Source: CAYMYN01 sp964394665
GTDB lineage: Bacteria; Planctomycetota; UBA1135; GCA-002686595
Length of the DNA stretch: 64,000 nucleotides
Direction of reading: 5' to 3'
Assembly (NCBI GenBank): GCA_964394665.1
Contig: CAYMYN010000005.1
Location: 62,001 to 126,000 of the forward strand
This document shows positions 17,082 through 26,294 of this stretch, piece by piece. Numbering within the stretch: position 1 is the stretch's first letter; every line of letters begins with the position of its first letter. The translations under genes and the position numbers were made by a program. A model generated the notes under the pieces. That model was not told where the DNA came from, searched no databases, and saw nothing but the letters and a program-made list of their open reading frames with translations.

Positions 17082-19307
17082 ATGATGTGGAAGAAGACGG
17101 CTACGACCCTGTTCCTGGGCGGCCTGGCGTTCGCCGGCACCGCCCGCGATCCCCAGAACCCGTTCCCCGCGCCGAGCAACGATCCGGCCGCCGACGCGCG
17201 TTGGTCCACCTTCTGGTGGGCGGAGTTCGACGGCGACGGCGCCCCCGACGTGCTGGTCCTGCACCCCAACGCTCCCCTGCGCCTCTACCGCGGAACCGGC
17301 CGCGGCGAGCTCGCCGAGGTGACCCAGACCGCGGGCCTGGCGGGCGTGCTCGGCGCGCGGCAGGCGCTGTGGTTCGACTACGACGGCGATGGGCGCACCG
17401 ATCTGTTCCTGACCGTCCCGGGCGGGCGCAGTCGCCTGCTGCGCAACGTCGAGGGCCAGAGCTTCGAGGACGTCGGCGCGACCAGCGGACTGGCGCTCGA
17501 GTCGAGGGTGCTGCGCGCCGAGGTCCTCGACTACGACGGCGATGGTGCGCCCGACCTGCTGTTCGTCGGGCCCGACCGCGAACGCCTGTTCCGCAACCTG
17601 GGCGCCGGTTCCTTCGAGGAACTCGTCCTGGAGCTCCCCGAGCGCGCGCCGATCGTGCACATGGACGTGCTGGCTCCCGCTCGCCGCGCGCCGCTGCCGC
17701 AAGACGAGCAACCCGAGCTCGACGCGCGCGTGGCGCCGCGCCCCGGCAACGCGGCCTCCGCGCCGGCGGGTTCCTCGCAGCTCTTCGGTCCCACGACGGG
17801 GCCGACCGTGACCGCAACGCCCCTCGGTCCCCAGGTGCCGGCCTCCGCGCAGCTCGTGTGCGCGGGCTCGGTCGAGGACTTCGTCAACCCCGGCACCTGC
17901 ATGAACGCCTCCAGCGTGCCGACGCTGGGCATGCTGTTCCCGATCAGTCCGGAGTGGTTCGTGGACCCCTCCGGGCGCGTGGGCCTGGGCACGACCTCGC
18001 CCAGCGAGCGCTTGCACGTGGCCGGACGGATCCTGGCGTCGGACCAGATCCGAACCACGCTCCCGACCGGCACCGCGCCCTTCCAGGTCGCGTCCACCAC
18101 GTTGGTGACCAACCTGAACGCCGATCTGCTCGACGGCCTCCATGCGAACGCCTTCCGCCTCACGGCGAACCCGATCGGGACCGCCGACCTGGCCAACGCC
18201 GCGGTGACCGCGGCCAAGCTGGCGAGCGGCGCGGTGAACAGCGCCGCGATCCTCGACGGATCGATCGTGAACGCGGACGTCTCGGCCTCGGCGGCCGTCG
18301 CGGGGACCAAGATCGTGCCGAGCTTCGGCGCGCAGAACGTCGTCACGACCGGCCGCGGAGGCTTCGGGACGACCGGTCCGAACTCGACCCTGCACGTCAA
18401 CGCCCCCGCGGGCGACGACGCCTTCCGGGTGCAGAGCGCGGGAGCGACGAAGTTGCTCGTGGCCCAAGGCGGAGGCGTCTCGATCGGCACGAACCTCCTG
18501 ACGCCGCCGCCGAACGGGCTCTACGTCCACGGCAACCTCGGCGTCGGCAACACCGCGCCGACCTTCAAGCTCGACGTCACCGGAGACGTGAACGCGAGCG
18601 GCACCATTCGCCAGGGCGGCTCGGTCGTGGTCGGGGCGACGGGCCTGTTCTTCGGCAAGGACACCGGTTGGCCGAACCTCGCCTACAACCTCGGCACGTC
18701 GGGGCTGGGCATGGGCAGCCCGTCGGCCAACAACCTGGCCTTCCAGACCCTCGGGCTCGAGCGCCTGCGGATCACGAACTCGGGACGCGTCGGCATCGGC
18801 GTGTCGACTCCCGGGTTCCGTCTGGACCTGCCCAACATCGCCAGCGTCGACGGTCAGGGGCGCGCGAACGCCTGGACCACCTACTCCTCGCGGCGTTGGA
18901 AGGAGAACGTGCAGACGATCCCGGGCGCCCTCGAGCTCGTGCTGCGCCTGCGCGGCGTGACCTTCGACTGGACCGCGGAGAGCGGTGGCGGCAAGGACGA
19001 CGTCGGGTTCATCGCCGAGGAGGTCGGCGCCGTGGTGCCCCAGCTCGTCGCGTGGGAAGAGGACGGCGTGAATGCCAAGAGCCTCAAGTACGACCGCATC
19101 TCGGCCCTGACCGTCGAGGCCATCAAGAGCCAGCAGGTGCTGATCGAGGAGCTGCGGGGCGAGCTCGAGCTCGAGCGGGAGCGGCACCTGGCCGAGATGG
19201 CGCTCGCCGAAGGCCGCGTGGCCGAGCTCGAGCGCCAGGTGGCCGAGCAGGGCCAGCGCCTCGAGCGCGTGATCGCGGCCCTCGCGGCGGTGATCGAGGC
19301 GCGCTGA
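17082..19307 (+). CDS. secreted FG-GAP/VCBS-repeat protein with C-terminal S74 endosialidase-chaperone domain
   Basis: 741 aa from the first of two adjacent ATGs, with GAGGAG 8 nt upstream. A signal peptide (about 1-21) is followed by FG-GAP-type calcium loops (EFDGDGAPDVLVL, DYDGDGRTDLFLT, DYDGDGAPDLLFV; about 45-185) and a long tail-fibre-like beta region containing LNADLLDGLHANAF and LRITNSGRVGIG. The last 140 residues are an S74 intramolecular chaperone: YSSRRWKENV at 601-610, VGFIAEEVGAVVPQLV, and a terminal coiled coil (about 680-740). In this family a Ser/Lys pair (here Ser602 or 603 with Lys607) releases the chaperone after trimerisation. The fusion suggests a trimeric secreted fibre. 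Confidence 0.85.
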   Translation: MMWKKTATTLFLGGLAFAGTARDPQNPFPAPSNDPAADARWSTFWWAEFDGDGAPDVLVLHPNAPLRLYRGTGRGELAEVTQTAGLAGVLGARQALWFDYDGDGRTDLFLTVPGGRSRLLRNVEGQSFEDVGATSGLALESRVLRAEVLDYDGDGAPDLLFVGPDRERLFRNLGAGSFEELVLELPERAPIVHMDVLAPARRAPLPQDEQPELDARVAPRPGNAASAPAGSSQLFGPTTGPTVTATPLGPQVPASAQLVCAGSVEDFVNPGTCMNASSVPTLGMLFPISPEWFVDPSGRVGLGTTSPSERLHVAGRILASDQIRTTLPTGTAPFQVASTTLVTNLNADLLDGLHANAFRLTANPIGTADLANAAVTAAKLASGAVNSAAILDGSIVNADVSASAAVAGTKIVPSFGAQNVVTTGRGGFGTTGPNSTLHVNAPAGDDAFRVQSAGATKLLVAQGGGVSIGTNLLTPPPNGLYVHGNLGVGNTAPTFKLDVTGDVNASGTIRQGGSVVVGATGLFFGKDTGWPNLAYNLGTSGLGMGSPSANNLAFQTLGLERLRITNSGRVGIGVSTPGFRLDLPNIASVDGQGRANAWTTYSSRRWKENVQTIPGALELVLRLRGVTFDWTAESGGGKDDVGFIAEEVGAVVPQLVAWEEDGVNAKSLKYDRISALTVEAIKSQQVLIEELRGELELERERHLAEMALAEGRVAELERQVAEQGQRLERVIAALAAVIEAR

Positions 19308-19324
19308 ACCGAGGATCTCGGTTC
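19306..19324 (+). terminator. short hairpin at the stop codon of the S74 protein gene
   Basis: GAACCGAG pairs with CTCGGTTC across a 3-nt loop and overlaps the TGA stop. It is followed 12 bp later by a larger hairpin. Confidence 0.45.
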
Positions 19325-19336
19325 GGAGCCCGAGGA

Positions 19337-19369
19337 CGGAGCGCGGAGGGCTCGGCTCTCCGCGCTCCG
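19337..19369. terminator. bidirectional GC hairpin terminator
   Basis: A perfect 12-bp stem (CGGAGCGCGGAG with CTCCGCGCTCCG) and 9-nt loop lie between the convergent S74-protein gene and gnd. No T-run. Confidence 0.78.
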
Positions 19370-19377
19370 CTCGCCCC

Positions 19378-20796
19378 TCAGCCCTGCGAACGCGGCCACT
19401 CGGTGTGCTGCGCGACGCCCGGTTCGTCCGCGCGTTCGTAGGTGTGGCTGCCGAAGTAGTCGCGTTGGGCTTGGATCAGGGCCGCGCTGCCGCGGGCGGT
19501 GGTCAGCGTGTCGAACCAGGCGAGGGACGTGGCCAGGCCCGGGACGGGCAGGCCCGCGCGCGCGGCCGCGGCCACGACGCGGCGCCAAGCGGGAAGGCGC
19601 TGGCCGAGGCGCGCGACGAAGGCCGGGGCGAGGACCAGGGACTCGAGCTCCGGATCGGCGCGGAAGGCGGAGGCGACGTCGCCCAGGAAACGCGCGCGGA
19701 TGATGCAGCCGGCGGTCCAGATGCGCGCCATCTCCGCCAGGTCGGTGCCGTAGCCGTAGGCCCGGTCGGCCGCGCGCAGGAGCGCGAAGCCCTGCGTGTA
19801 GCTCGCGATCTTGGCCGCGTAGAGCGCGGCTTCCAGGTCGGCCGGCGTGAGGTCGCCCAGCTCCGCCGAGGGCCGCTCGAAGCGCGGCTCGGCGCGTTCG
19901 CGCAGCGCTTTCTGCGCGCTCAGGGCGCGCGCGTCGACCGCCGCCGCGAGCGTCGGGACGACCACCCCCAGCTCGAGGGCGCTGGCCACCGTCCAGCGCC
20001 CCGTGCCCTTCTGCTGCGCGCTGTCCAGGATCGCGTCCACGAGCAGGCCCTCGCCCCGCGGGTCGCGCGCGCGGAAGATGTCGGCCGTGATCGCCACGAG
20101 GAAGCTGTCGAGCTCGCCTCGGTTCCACTCCGCGAAGACGTCGGCCACGGCGGCGCCACCGAGGCCCAGGCCGCGACGCAGGAGCAACGCCACCTCGGCG
20201 ATGAGCTGCATGTCCCCGTACTCGATGCCGTTGTGCACCATCTTCACGAAGTGCCCGGCCGAGCCGCGGCCGCAGTACGCGACGCAGGGGCCGTGCTCGC
20301 CCGTGGCGGCGATCGCCACGAGCAGCGGGTGCAGCAGCTCCCAGGCTTGCCAGTCCCCACCGGGCATGATCGAAGGCCCGAGCAGCGCGCCCTCGGCTCC
20401 GCCCGAGACCCCCATGCCGACGAAGCGCCAGGGCCGGGAGCGCGCGCGTTCCTCGCGCCGATCGGTGTCGCGGAAGTGGCTGTTGCCCGCGTCCACCACG
20501 ACGTCGTCGCGCTCGAGGAAGGGATCGAGCCCGTCCAGCACCGCGTCGACCGGCGCTCCCGCGGGCACCATCAGCACGATGCGGCGCGGCCGGGCCAGCT
20601 TGGCCACGAGTTCCTTCAGGCTCGGCGCCGCGTCGAATCCCGCCTCGGGGTGCGCGGCGCACAGCTCGGCGGTGACCTCCGGACTGCGATTGTGGACGGC
20701 GACCGCGAATCCGCGCCGCGCGAGGTTGCGCGCGAGGTTCGCGCCCATCACGCCCAGGCCGACGACGGCCACGTCGTTGTCGCGTCGTGCGTTCAT
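19378..20796 (-). CDS. gnd: 6-phosphogluconate dehydrogenase (decarboxylating)
   Basis: 472 aa. It oxidises and decarboxylates 6-phosphogluconate to ribulose-5-phosphate with NADP(+). The Rossmann motif GLGVMGANLARNLARRG is at the N-terminus. Substrate and catalytic motifs follow: VVDAGNSHFRDTDRR, GMGVSGGAEGALLGPSIMPG, KMVHNGIEYGDMQLIAE and QQKGTGRWT. The length is normal for the long homodimeric class. The ATG at 20796 overlaps the pgl stop by 4 bp, so this is the last gene of a zwf-pgl-gnd operon. It ends 9 bp from a strong hairpin. Confidence 0.96.
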   Translation of the reverse strand: MNARRDNDVAVVGLGVMGANLARNLARRGFAVAVHNRSPEVTAELCAAHPEAGFDAAPSLKELVAKLARPRRIVLMVPAGAPVDAVLDGLDPFLERDDVVVDAGNSHFRDTDRREERARSRPWRFVGMGVSGGAEGALLGPSIMPGGDWQAWELLHPLLVAIAATGEHGPCVAYCGRGSAGHFVKMVHNGIEYGDMQLIAEVALLLRRGLGLGGAAVADVFAEWNRGELDSFLVAITADIFRARDPRGEGLLVDAILDSAQQKGTGRWTVASALELGVVVPTLAAAVDARALSAQKALRERAEPRFERPSAELGDLTPADLEAALYAAKIASYTQGFALLRAADRAYGYGTDLAEMARIWTAGCIIRARFLGDVASAFRADPELESLVLAPAFVARLGQRLPAWRRVVAAAARAGLPVPGLATSLAWFDTLTTARGSAALIQAQRDYFGSHTYERADEPGVAQHTEWPRSQG

Positions 20797-21479
20797 GCGA
20801 TCGATCCGGGGTGCCTGTCGGTGACGACGACCAGGCCGGGGAGGCCCGCGGCGGGGTGCTCGGGATCGCCCGCCAAGAGGCGCGCGAGGGCCGCGCGTTT
20901 GTCGACACCGACGGCGACGAGCAGGCAGCGCCGCGCCGTGTCCAGGATGGCGCGCGTGAGGGTGATGCGCTCGGCGGGCGGCTTGGGCGCGTCGGGGACG
21001 TGGGCCACCGGGCCCGCGTAGCGCGGGTGTCCGGGGAACAGGGACGCGATGTGCCCATCGCCCCCCATGCCGAGCAACACCACGTCGAGCGCGCCCGCGA
21101 AATCGGCGGCGAGCGCCTCGCGCACGCGGACCAGGGCGCTCTCCATGGAGTCCTCCTCGACCCACAGCCGCAGGACGCTGCCCGGTTCCCCGCGGTCGAA
21201 CAGCCCCGCGCGGCCGGCGTCGCCCGCGTTGGAGTCGGCGTGGGCGAGCGGGACCCGACGTTCGTCCACGAAGGTCAGCCGCAGGCGGCGCCAGAGCCCG
21301 TCGTCGAGCCGCTCGCGGGCCCGTACGGCGACCGCCAGCGCGAACCCGCCGGGGATCGCGAGCCGCGCCCCCGCGGCGCCCCGCGCGCGATCGGCCTCCT
21401 CGAGGGCCGCGCACAGCAGCTCCGCCGCCCGCGCGACCGGATGGTCGTCGACGATCAGCTCGGGAAGGCGATCAGCCAC
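20793..21479 (-). CDS. pgl: 6-phosphogluconolactonase
   Basis: 228 aa NagB/pgl-family hydrolase that opens 6-phosphogluconolactone between the Zwf and Gnd steps. Seen are IPGGFALAVAV near residue 43, LTFVDERRVPLAHADSNAGD and the family motif LLGMGGDGHIASLFPGH. Its start overlaps the zwf end by 8 bp and its stop overlaps the gnd start by 4 bp, so translation is coupled across the operon. Confidence 0.94.
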   Translation of the reverse strand: MADRLPELIVDDHPVARAAELLCAALEEADRARGAAGARLAIPGGFALAVAVRARERLDDGLWRRLRLTFVDERRVPLAHADSNAGDAGRAGLFDRGEPGSVLRLWVEEDSMESALVRVREALAADFAGALDVVLLGMGGDGHIASLFPGHPRYAGPVAHVPDAPKPPAERITLTRAILDTARRCLLVAVGVDKRAALARLLAGDPEHPAAGLPGLVVVTDRHPGSIA

Positions 21480-22983
21480 GCGACCAACCTCCCTCGCAAC
21501 CGAAGAAGAGCTCCTGCGCCTGGGGCGGGCCCCAGCTCCCGGCGGGATAGGCGCGCAGCGGCGCTTCGCTCCACACGCTGCGCACCTCGTCGGCGTAGCG
21601 CCAGGCGGCCTCGATCTCGTCGCTGCGCAGGAAGAGCGTGGGATCGCCCTGCAGCGCGTCGAGCAACAGGCGTTCGTAGCCCGAGGCGCCGTTGGGACCG
21701 AACCGGTCGCGGTAGTCGAAGGAGAGCTCCGCGGGCGCCATGAGCATGTCGTTCCCGGGTCGCTTGACGCCGAAGGAGAGATGGATCGCCTCGCGCGGCT
21801 GGATGCTGAGCGTCAGCACGTTGGGCCGGATCTGGCACAGGTTTCCGGAGCGCAGGGCGCGCCGGAACTCGCGCTCGGTCATGTCCCCCGGGCGGTTGAA
21901 GAGTTGCACGGGCGGTGTGCGGAACTGGATCTGGACCTCGGTGAAGCGCTCGGGCAGACGTTTGCCGTGGCGCAGCAGGAAGGGCACGCCGTGCCAGCGC
22001 CAGTTGTCGATCTCGGCCCGCAGCGCGACGAAGGTCTCGGCCTGCGAGCCGGGCGGCACGCCCTCCTCCTGGAGGTAGCCGCGCACCGCGCTCCCGTCCA
22101 CGACGCCTTCCGAGTACCGCGCCCGGACGCAGGATCGTTCGGGCTCGAGCGGATCGGGCAGGGCCAGGGAGCGCAGCACCTGGACCTTCTGATCGCGCAC
22201 GGCCTCGGGCTCGAGGCTCACCGGCGGCTCCATCGCGATCAGGGCCAGGATCTGCAGCATGTGGTTCTGCAGCACGTCGCGCAGCGCGCCGGTCGAGTCG
22301 TAGGAGCGGGCGCGGCCGCGCTCCACACCGATCGACTCGGCCACGGTGATCTGCACCAGCTCGACGTGGCGCCGATTCCAGAGCGGCTCGAAGATCGCGT
22401 TGTGGAAGCGCAGGCCGAGCAGGTTCTGGACGGTCTCCTTCCCGAGGTAATGGTCGATGCGATAGATCTGGTCCTCGCGCAGGAGCCCGTGCAGCTCGGA
22501 GTTGAGCGCGCGGGCGCTCGCCAGGTCCTGCCCGAAGGGTTTTTCGATCACCACGCGCCGGAAGGCTGGCTGGGGACCGACGCGGCGCTCGACGATGCCG
22601 GCTTCGGCGAGGGCGCGCAGGGCCGGCGCGAACAGCTCGGGGGCCAGGGCCAGGTAGACGAGTCGTCCAGCCTGCGCCCCGCCCGGCAAGGCGTCGAGCC
22701 GCGCGGCGAGCCGGCGCACGCTGGCGGGGTCCGAGACGTCCGCGGCCTGATAGTGGATGTCGGGGGCGAGCTCGTCGAAGCTCGGCCTCCTCGTCTCGTC
22801 GAGCAACTCGCGCAGGTTCGCGCGGAACCCATCCTCCGCCAGCTCCCGACGGGCCACGCCCAGCACCGAGGTCGCTTCGGGCAGTTGCCCTCCAGCCCGC
22901 AGATTGGCGAGCGCGGGCACGAGCTTGCGCCCGGTCAGATCGCCGCTGGCCCCCAGGATCACGATCTGCGTCGCGCGCGACAT
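21472..22983 (-). CDS. zwf: glucose-6-phosphate 1-dehydrogenase
   Basis: 503 aa, first gene of the oxidative pentose phosphate operon. It oxidises glucose-6-phosphate and makes NADPH. Motifs: GASGDLTGRKLVPALANL (coenzyme), VVIEKPFGQDLASARALN, the active-site block RIDHYLGKETVQNLLGLRF, and FAHVMEEP-region equivalents around AMEPPVSLEP. The length is typical. It is divergent from the heme-lipoprotein/RegBA genes, with 71 bp between the two starts for both promoters. Confidence 0.96.
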   Translation of the reverse strand: MSRATQIVILGASGDLTGRKLVPALANLRAGGQLPEATSVLGVARRELAEDGFRANLRELLDETRRPSFDELAPDIHYQAADVSDPASVRRLAARLDALPGGAQAGRLVYLALAPELFAPALRALAEAGIVERRVGPQPAFRRVVIEKPFGQDLASARALNSELHGLLREDQIYRIDHYLGKETVQNLLGLRFHNAIFEPLWNRRHVELVQITVAESIGVERGRARSYDSTGALRDVLQNHMLQILALIAMEPPVSLEPEAVRDQKVQVLRSLALPDPLEPERSCVRARYSEGVVDGSAVRGYLQEEGVPPGSQAETFVALRAEIDNWRWHGVPFLLRHGKRLPERFTEVQIQFRTPPVQLFNRPGDMTEREFRRALRSGNLCQIRPNVLTLSIQPREAIHLSFGVKRPGNDMLMAPAELSFDYRDRFGPNGASGYERLLLDALQGDPTLFLRSDEIEAAWRYADEVRSVWSEAPLRAYPAGSWGPPQAQELFFGCEGGWSRG

Positions 22984-23054
22984 AGGCCGCGAAGCTACCC
23001 CGCCCGACCCCCGGCGAAAAGGTGCTCTGGGGCCAGGTCGCTAGGATGGCCCCG

Positions 23055-23678
23055 ATGAAGCTGCACGCGGGTTCGGGTCGGTGGTGGAGGGCGACGGCGG
23101 TCGGCCTCGTGGCGTTGGGCGTTCTCTCATGCGGGGCACGGGAGGAGACTCCCGCTGTCGACGCCGCGCGTCTCGCCGAGGCGCGCGCGCGGGCGGAGCG
23201 CGCCTGCGACGAGCTGGGCCAACGCCTTCTCGCCGAGCTGACCGCGGCCCTGGCAGCGGGCTCCACCCTCGAGGGCCTCGAGGTGTGCGCGCGGGTCGCG
23301 CAGGGCGTCGGAGACGAGCTGCGCTCCGCCTCCGGAGTCGAGGTCGGTCGCACCTCGCTGCGCGTGCGCAACCCCGCGAACGCCCCGGACGCCTTCGAGC
23401 GCGCGCAGCTCGAACGCTGGGAGACCGCGGCGCGCGCGGGCGAGCCCATCGACCCTTGGGTCGGGCCCGTCCCCGCCGCGGACGGCGCGCACGAGCTGCG
23501 CTACCTGCGCCCGATCCGTCTGGTCGAGCTGTGCACGCGCTGCCACGGCCGTCCCGAGGACCTGGAGCCCGAGGTCCGCTCGGCCCTCGCGCGCCTCTAC
23601 CCCGCGGACCAGGCCACGGGCTACGCCCCCGGCGAGCTGCGCGGCGCGTTCAGCGCGCGCGTGCCGCTCGGTCCGTGA
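23055..23678 (+). CDS. DUF3365 (Tll0287-like) c-heme lipoprotein
   Basis: 207 aa from the ATG at 23055 (one at 23046 is also possible). The signal sequence ends at a lipobox, GVLSC (Cys26). A DUF3365-type sensor domain follows, with one covalent heme-attachment motif CTRCH at 160-164 preceded by ELRYLRPIRLVEL. Related domains are periplasmic c-heme sensors that often sit at the N-terminus of redox histidine kinases or are encoded beside them. Here the RegB-type kinase gene starts 9 bp downstream, so a role as heme input or accessory redox sensor is inferred. Confidence 0.85.
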   Translation: MKLHAGSGRWWRATAVGLVALGVLSCGAREETPAVDAARLAEARARAERACDELGQRLLAELTAALAAGSTLEGLEVCARVAQGVGDELRSASGVEVGRTSLRVRNPANAPDAFERAQLERWETAARAGEPIDPWVGPVPAADGAHELRYLRPIRLVELCTRCHGRPEDLEPEVRSALARLYPADQATGYAPGELRGAFSARVPLGP

Positions 23679-23687
23679 GACCAGGCC

Positions 23688-25106
23688 ATGGCCCGACGCA
23701 ATCCAGGCCTGACTCCCGCGCTCGGCCGTCCGGCGCCGCCCGACGACCTGACCCTGGGCGAGGCCGCGTCGATCAACCTGTTCTGGTTGATCCGCCTGCG
23801 TTGGGCGGCGGTCGTCGGGCAGCTCTCGACGATCCTGTTCGTGCGCCATGCGCTGGGCGTCGAGCTGCCGTTCGTGCCGCTGATGGCGGTGCTCGTGCTC
23901 GAGGTCGCGACGAACGCCGTGCTCGCGGACTGGCAGCGCCGGATCGGGCCGCGCGGCTGGACGGGCGAGCTCGCCTCACGCGTCGAGCGCGTGCAGGGCC
24001 TGGTGATGGGCGCGGACACCCTGTTGCTCGGCGTGATGCTCTACCTGACGGGCGGCATCACCAACCCCTTCGCGGCCTTCTTCTTCGTGCACGTCGTGCT
24101 CGCGGCGGTGCTGCTCGAGGCGCGCTACGCCTACGTCGGCACGGGCGTCGCGTTCGGGTGCTTGGTGCTGCTCTACTTCCACTACCGGCCGCTGCGCGAG
24201 CTCGAGGGCACATTGCACCTGGTCGGCCTCGTGGTGGCCCTGGGCATGACGGCGGCCATCACGGTGTTCTTCGTGACGCGCGTCACCGGCGCCCTGCACC
24301 GGCGCTCCGAGGAGCTGTCCGCGCAGCGCGAGCACCAGGCGCGCGCCGAACGGCTCGAGGCCCTGGGCACCTTGGCGGCCGGCGCGGCGCACGAGCTCGC
24401 GAGCCCGCTCTCGACCATCGCGGTCGTGGCGAAGGAGCTCGAGCGCCGCCTGGCGCGCGAGGGGGCCTCCGAGGAGGTCGTGGGCGACGCGCGGCTGGTG
24501 CGCGAGGAGGTCGCGCGTTGCCGGCGCATCCTCGATCGCATGACCCTGCACTCGGGGGAATCGGTGGGCGAGGGGCTCACGGCGCTGACGGTGGAGCAGC
24601 TCCTGCGCGAGACGCTCGCCGAGCTCCCCGAGCGGGCCCGGGTGCGGGTCGAGATCGACGCGAGCGCGGCCGAGCTCGAGCTCGAGGCCCCGCGCACCGC
24701 GCTGGCCATGACCCTGCGCGCCGTGCTCTCGAACGCCCTGGATGCCTCGGCGCCCGAGCAGTCGGTGGACCTCGCGGCCCGGGTCCGCGGGGCGCGCCTC
24801 GAGCTCATCGTCCTCGACCGGGGCGAGGGCATGGACCCCGAGCGCCTGCGCCGCGCCCAGGATCCCTTCTTCACGACCAAGGAACCCGGGCGGGGAATGG
24901 GCCTGGGCCTGTACCTCTCGACCAGCGTGGTCGAGCGCCTGGGCGGGCGGCTGGAGCTCGACTCGAGCCCCGGTCGGGGCACCCGCGCCCGGATCGTCCT
25001 GCCCCTCGAGCGACTGCGGCACCGCCCCGGCCCGGGCGGCGAATCCCCGGCACAGGAACGCGGAAACCGCCCGGAGGATGCTCCTCCGGCTCACACCGCC
25101 GACTAG
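23688..25106 (+). CDS. regB: RegB/PrrB-type redox-sensing histidine kinase
   Basis: 472 aa. About six transmembrane helices (34-200) contain GGITNPFAAFFF (122-133), the quinone-site signature of RegB. The H-box is GTLAAGAAHELASPLSTI (His235), close to the RegB form. Cys278 in EEVARCRRIL lies 43 residues after the His, near the position of the redox-active Cys of Rhodobacter RegB. The ATPase domain has SNALDAS (N-box), DRGEGMD, FFTTKEPGRGMGLGL and GRGTRARI. It should phosphorylate the RegA-like regulator encoded 4 bp later in response to respiratory redox state. Confidence 0.9.
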   Translation: MARRNPGLTPALGRPAPPDDLTLGEAASINLFWLIRLRWAAVVGQLSTILFVRHALGVELPFVPLMAVLVLEVATNAVLADWQRRIGPRGWTGELASRVERVQGLVMGADTLLLGVMLYLTGGITNPFAAFFFVHVVLAAVLLEARYAYVGTGVAFGCLVLLYFHYRPLRELEGTLHLVGLVVALGMTAAITVFFVTRVTGALHRRSEELSAQREHQARAERLEALGTLAAGAAHELASPLSTIAVVAKELERRLAREGASEEVVGDARLVREEVARCRRILDRMTLHSGESVGEGLTALTVEQLLRETLAELPERARVRVEIDASAAELELEAPRTALAMTLRAVLSNALDASAPEQSVDLAARVRGARLELIVLDRGEGMDPERLRRAQDPFFTTKEPGRGMGLGLYLSTSVVERLGGRLELDSSPGRGTRARIVLPLERLRHRPGPGGESPAQERGNRPEDAPPAHTAD

Positions 25107-25110
25107 AGTC

Positions 25111-25698
25111 ATGCCCCTGACCATGACCGAACCCACCCGCAACGACGACGCGGCCGACGGCACGCGCCCGGCCCTGCTCCTGGTCGACGACGACGAGGTG
25201 CTGCGCGAGCGGCTCGCGCGCGCCTTCCGCGAACGCGACTACGAAGTGCGGACCGCGGCCGGCTTCGACGAGGCCCTGGCCCTGGCGCGCCAGGACACGC
25301 CCGAGTTCGCGGTCGTGGACCTGCGCATGCCTGGCCGTTCCGGGCTCGAGCTGGTCGGCGCGCTGAAGGAGCTCGACCCCTCGACGCGCATCCTCGTGCT
25401 CACCGGCTACGGCAGCATCGCCACCGCCGTCGACGCGATCCGCCTGGGCGCGGCGAACTACGTCCCCAAGCCCGCCGACGTCGACGACCTGATCGCGGCC
25501 TTCGAGCGCGTCGAGGCGAGCGATCCGAGCCAGCCCACGCGCGGCTATCGCGCGCCGAGTCTGGCCCGCGCCGAGTGGGAGCACATCCAGCGCGTGCTCG
25601 CCGACTGCGGCGGCAACATCAGCGAAGCCTCCCGGCGCCTGGGCATCCACCGCCGCTCCTTGCAGCGCAAGCTCCAGCGCCGCCCCCCGGGCGAATGA
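25111..25698 (+). CDS. regA: RegA/PrrA-type response regulator
   Basis: 195 aa from the ATG at 25111 (25123 is an alternative). The receiver domain has LLVDDDEVLRERLARAF, phosphoacceptor Asp70 in VVDLRMPGRSG, LTGYGSI and the Lys120 of YVPKPA. The C-terminal Fis-type helix-turn-helix ADCGGNISEASRRLGIHRRS is nearly the canonical RegA recognition region. RegBA controls respiration, carbon and nitrogen genes in proteobacteria; finding it in this genome, directly before an oxidase subunit gene, suggests oxygen or redox control of respiration here too. Confidence 0.92.
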   Translation: MPLTMTEPTRNDDAADGTRPALLLVDDDEVLRERLARAFRERDYEVRTAAGFDEALALARQDTPEFAVVDLRMPGRSGLELVGALKELDPSTRILVLTGYGSIATAVDAIRLGAANYVPKPADVDDLIAAFERVEASDPSQPTRGYRAPSLARAEWEHIQRVLADCGGNISEASRRLGIHRRSLQRKLQRRPPGE

Positions 25699-26294
25699 GG
25701 CCCTTGGAACAGGATGCGGGTCCGCGGCGCGGGCGCTTCGATGCAGCCAACACGCCCGACCCGCATCCGGACCCCGGGAGCGGCGCCGCGCTGGGCATGA
25801 CGCTCTTCCTGGCCTCCCTGGCGATGCTGTTCGTCGCGGCGGCGGCGGCTTTCCTGTGGACGCGCCTGCACGGCGAAGCCTGGCGGGCGGGCCTGGCCCG
25901 CGAGCAGCTCGTCGGTCTGGGCGCGGCCAGCGTGTGTCTGTTGGCCGCCGATGCCTGGGTGGCCCGCGCCCGCCGCGCGACGCGAGCCCCGAAAACGCTC
26001 CGCGGTGCGCTCTTCTGGGCGCTCGTCGCCGGCCTGCTGTACGCCGCCGTGCAGGGCTGGAACTGGCTCGTGCTGGCTCCCCTGCTGCGCGGCGAGCGCG
26101 CCCTGGAGGCCTTCACCTTCGTCGTGCTGACGGGCCTGCACGCCGCGCACGTCCTGGGCGGCCTCGCGTACCTCGCCTTCCTCATCCGCCGCCGCGCCGC
26201 ACCGACCCCGACCGAGCTGCGCCTCACCGCCCGCTACTGGCGCTTCCTCACCTGCGTCTGGGCGGCCCTGCTCGTGGTGTTGCTGGTCTCCTGA
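25695..26294 (+). CDS. heme-copper oxidase subunit III-like membrane protein
   Basis: 199 aa; the ATG overlaps the regA stop (ATGA). Five hydrophobic helices carry the subunit III signatures: LTGLHAAHVLGGLAYLAFL (the His-x-x-His/Gly block) and a final RYWRFLTCVWAALLVVLLV, which corresponds to the terminal YWHFVD-type helix. A Pro/Asp-rich 30-residue N-terminus precedes helix 1. No subunit I or II genes are in the window. Being translationally coupled to regBA it may form a partner subunit for an oxidase encoded elsewhere. Confidence 0.82.
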   Translation: MRPLEQDAGPRRGRFDAANTPDPHPDPGSGAALGMTLFLASLAMLFVAAAAAFLWTRLHGEAWRAGLAREQLVGLGAASVCLLAADAWVARARRATRAPKTLRGALFWALVAGLLYAAVQGWNWLVLAPLLRGERALEAFTFVVLTGLHAAHVLGGLAYLAFLIRRRAAPTPTELRLTARYWRFLTCVWAALLVVLLVS

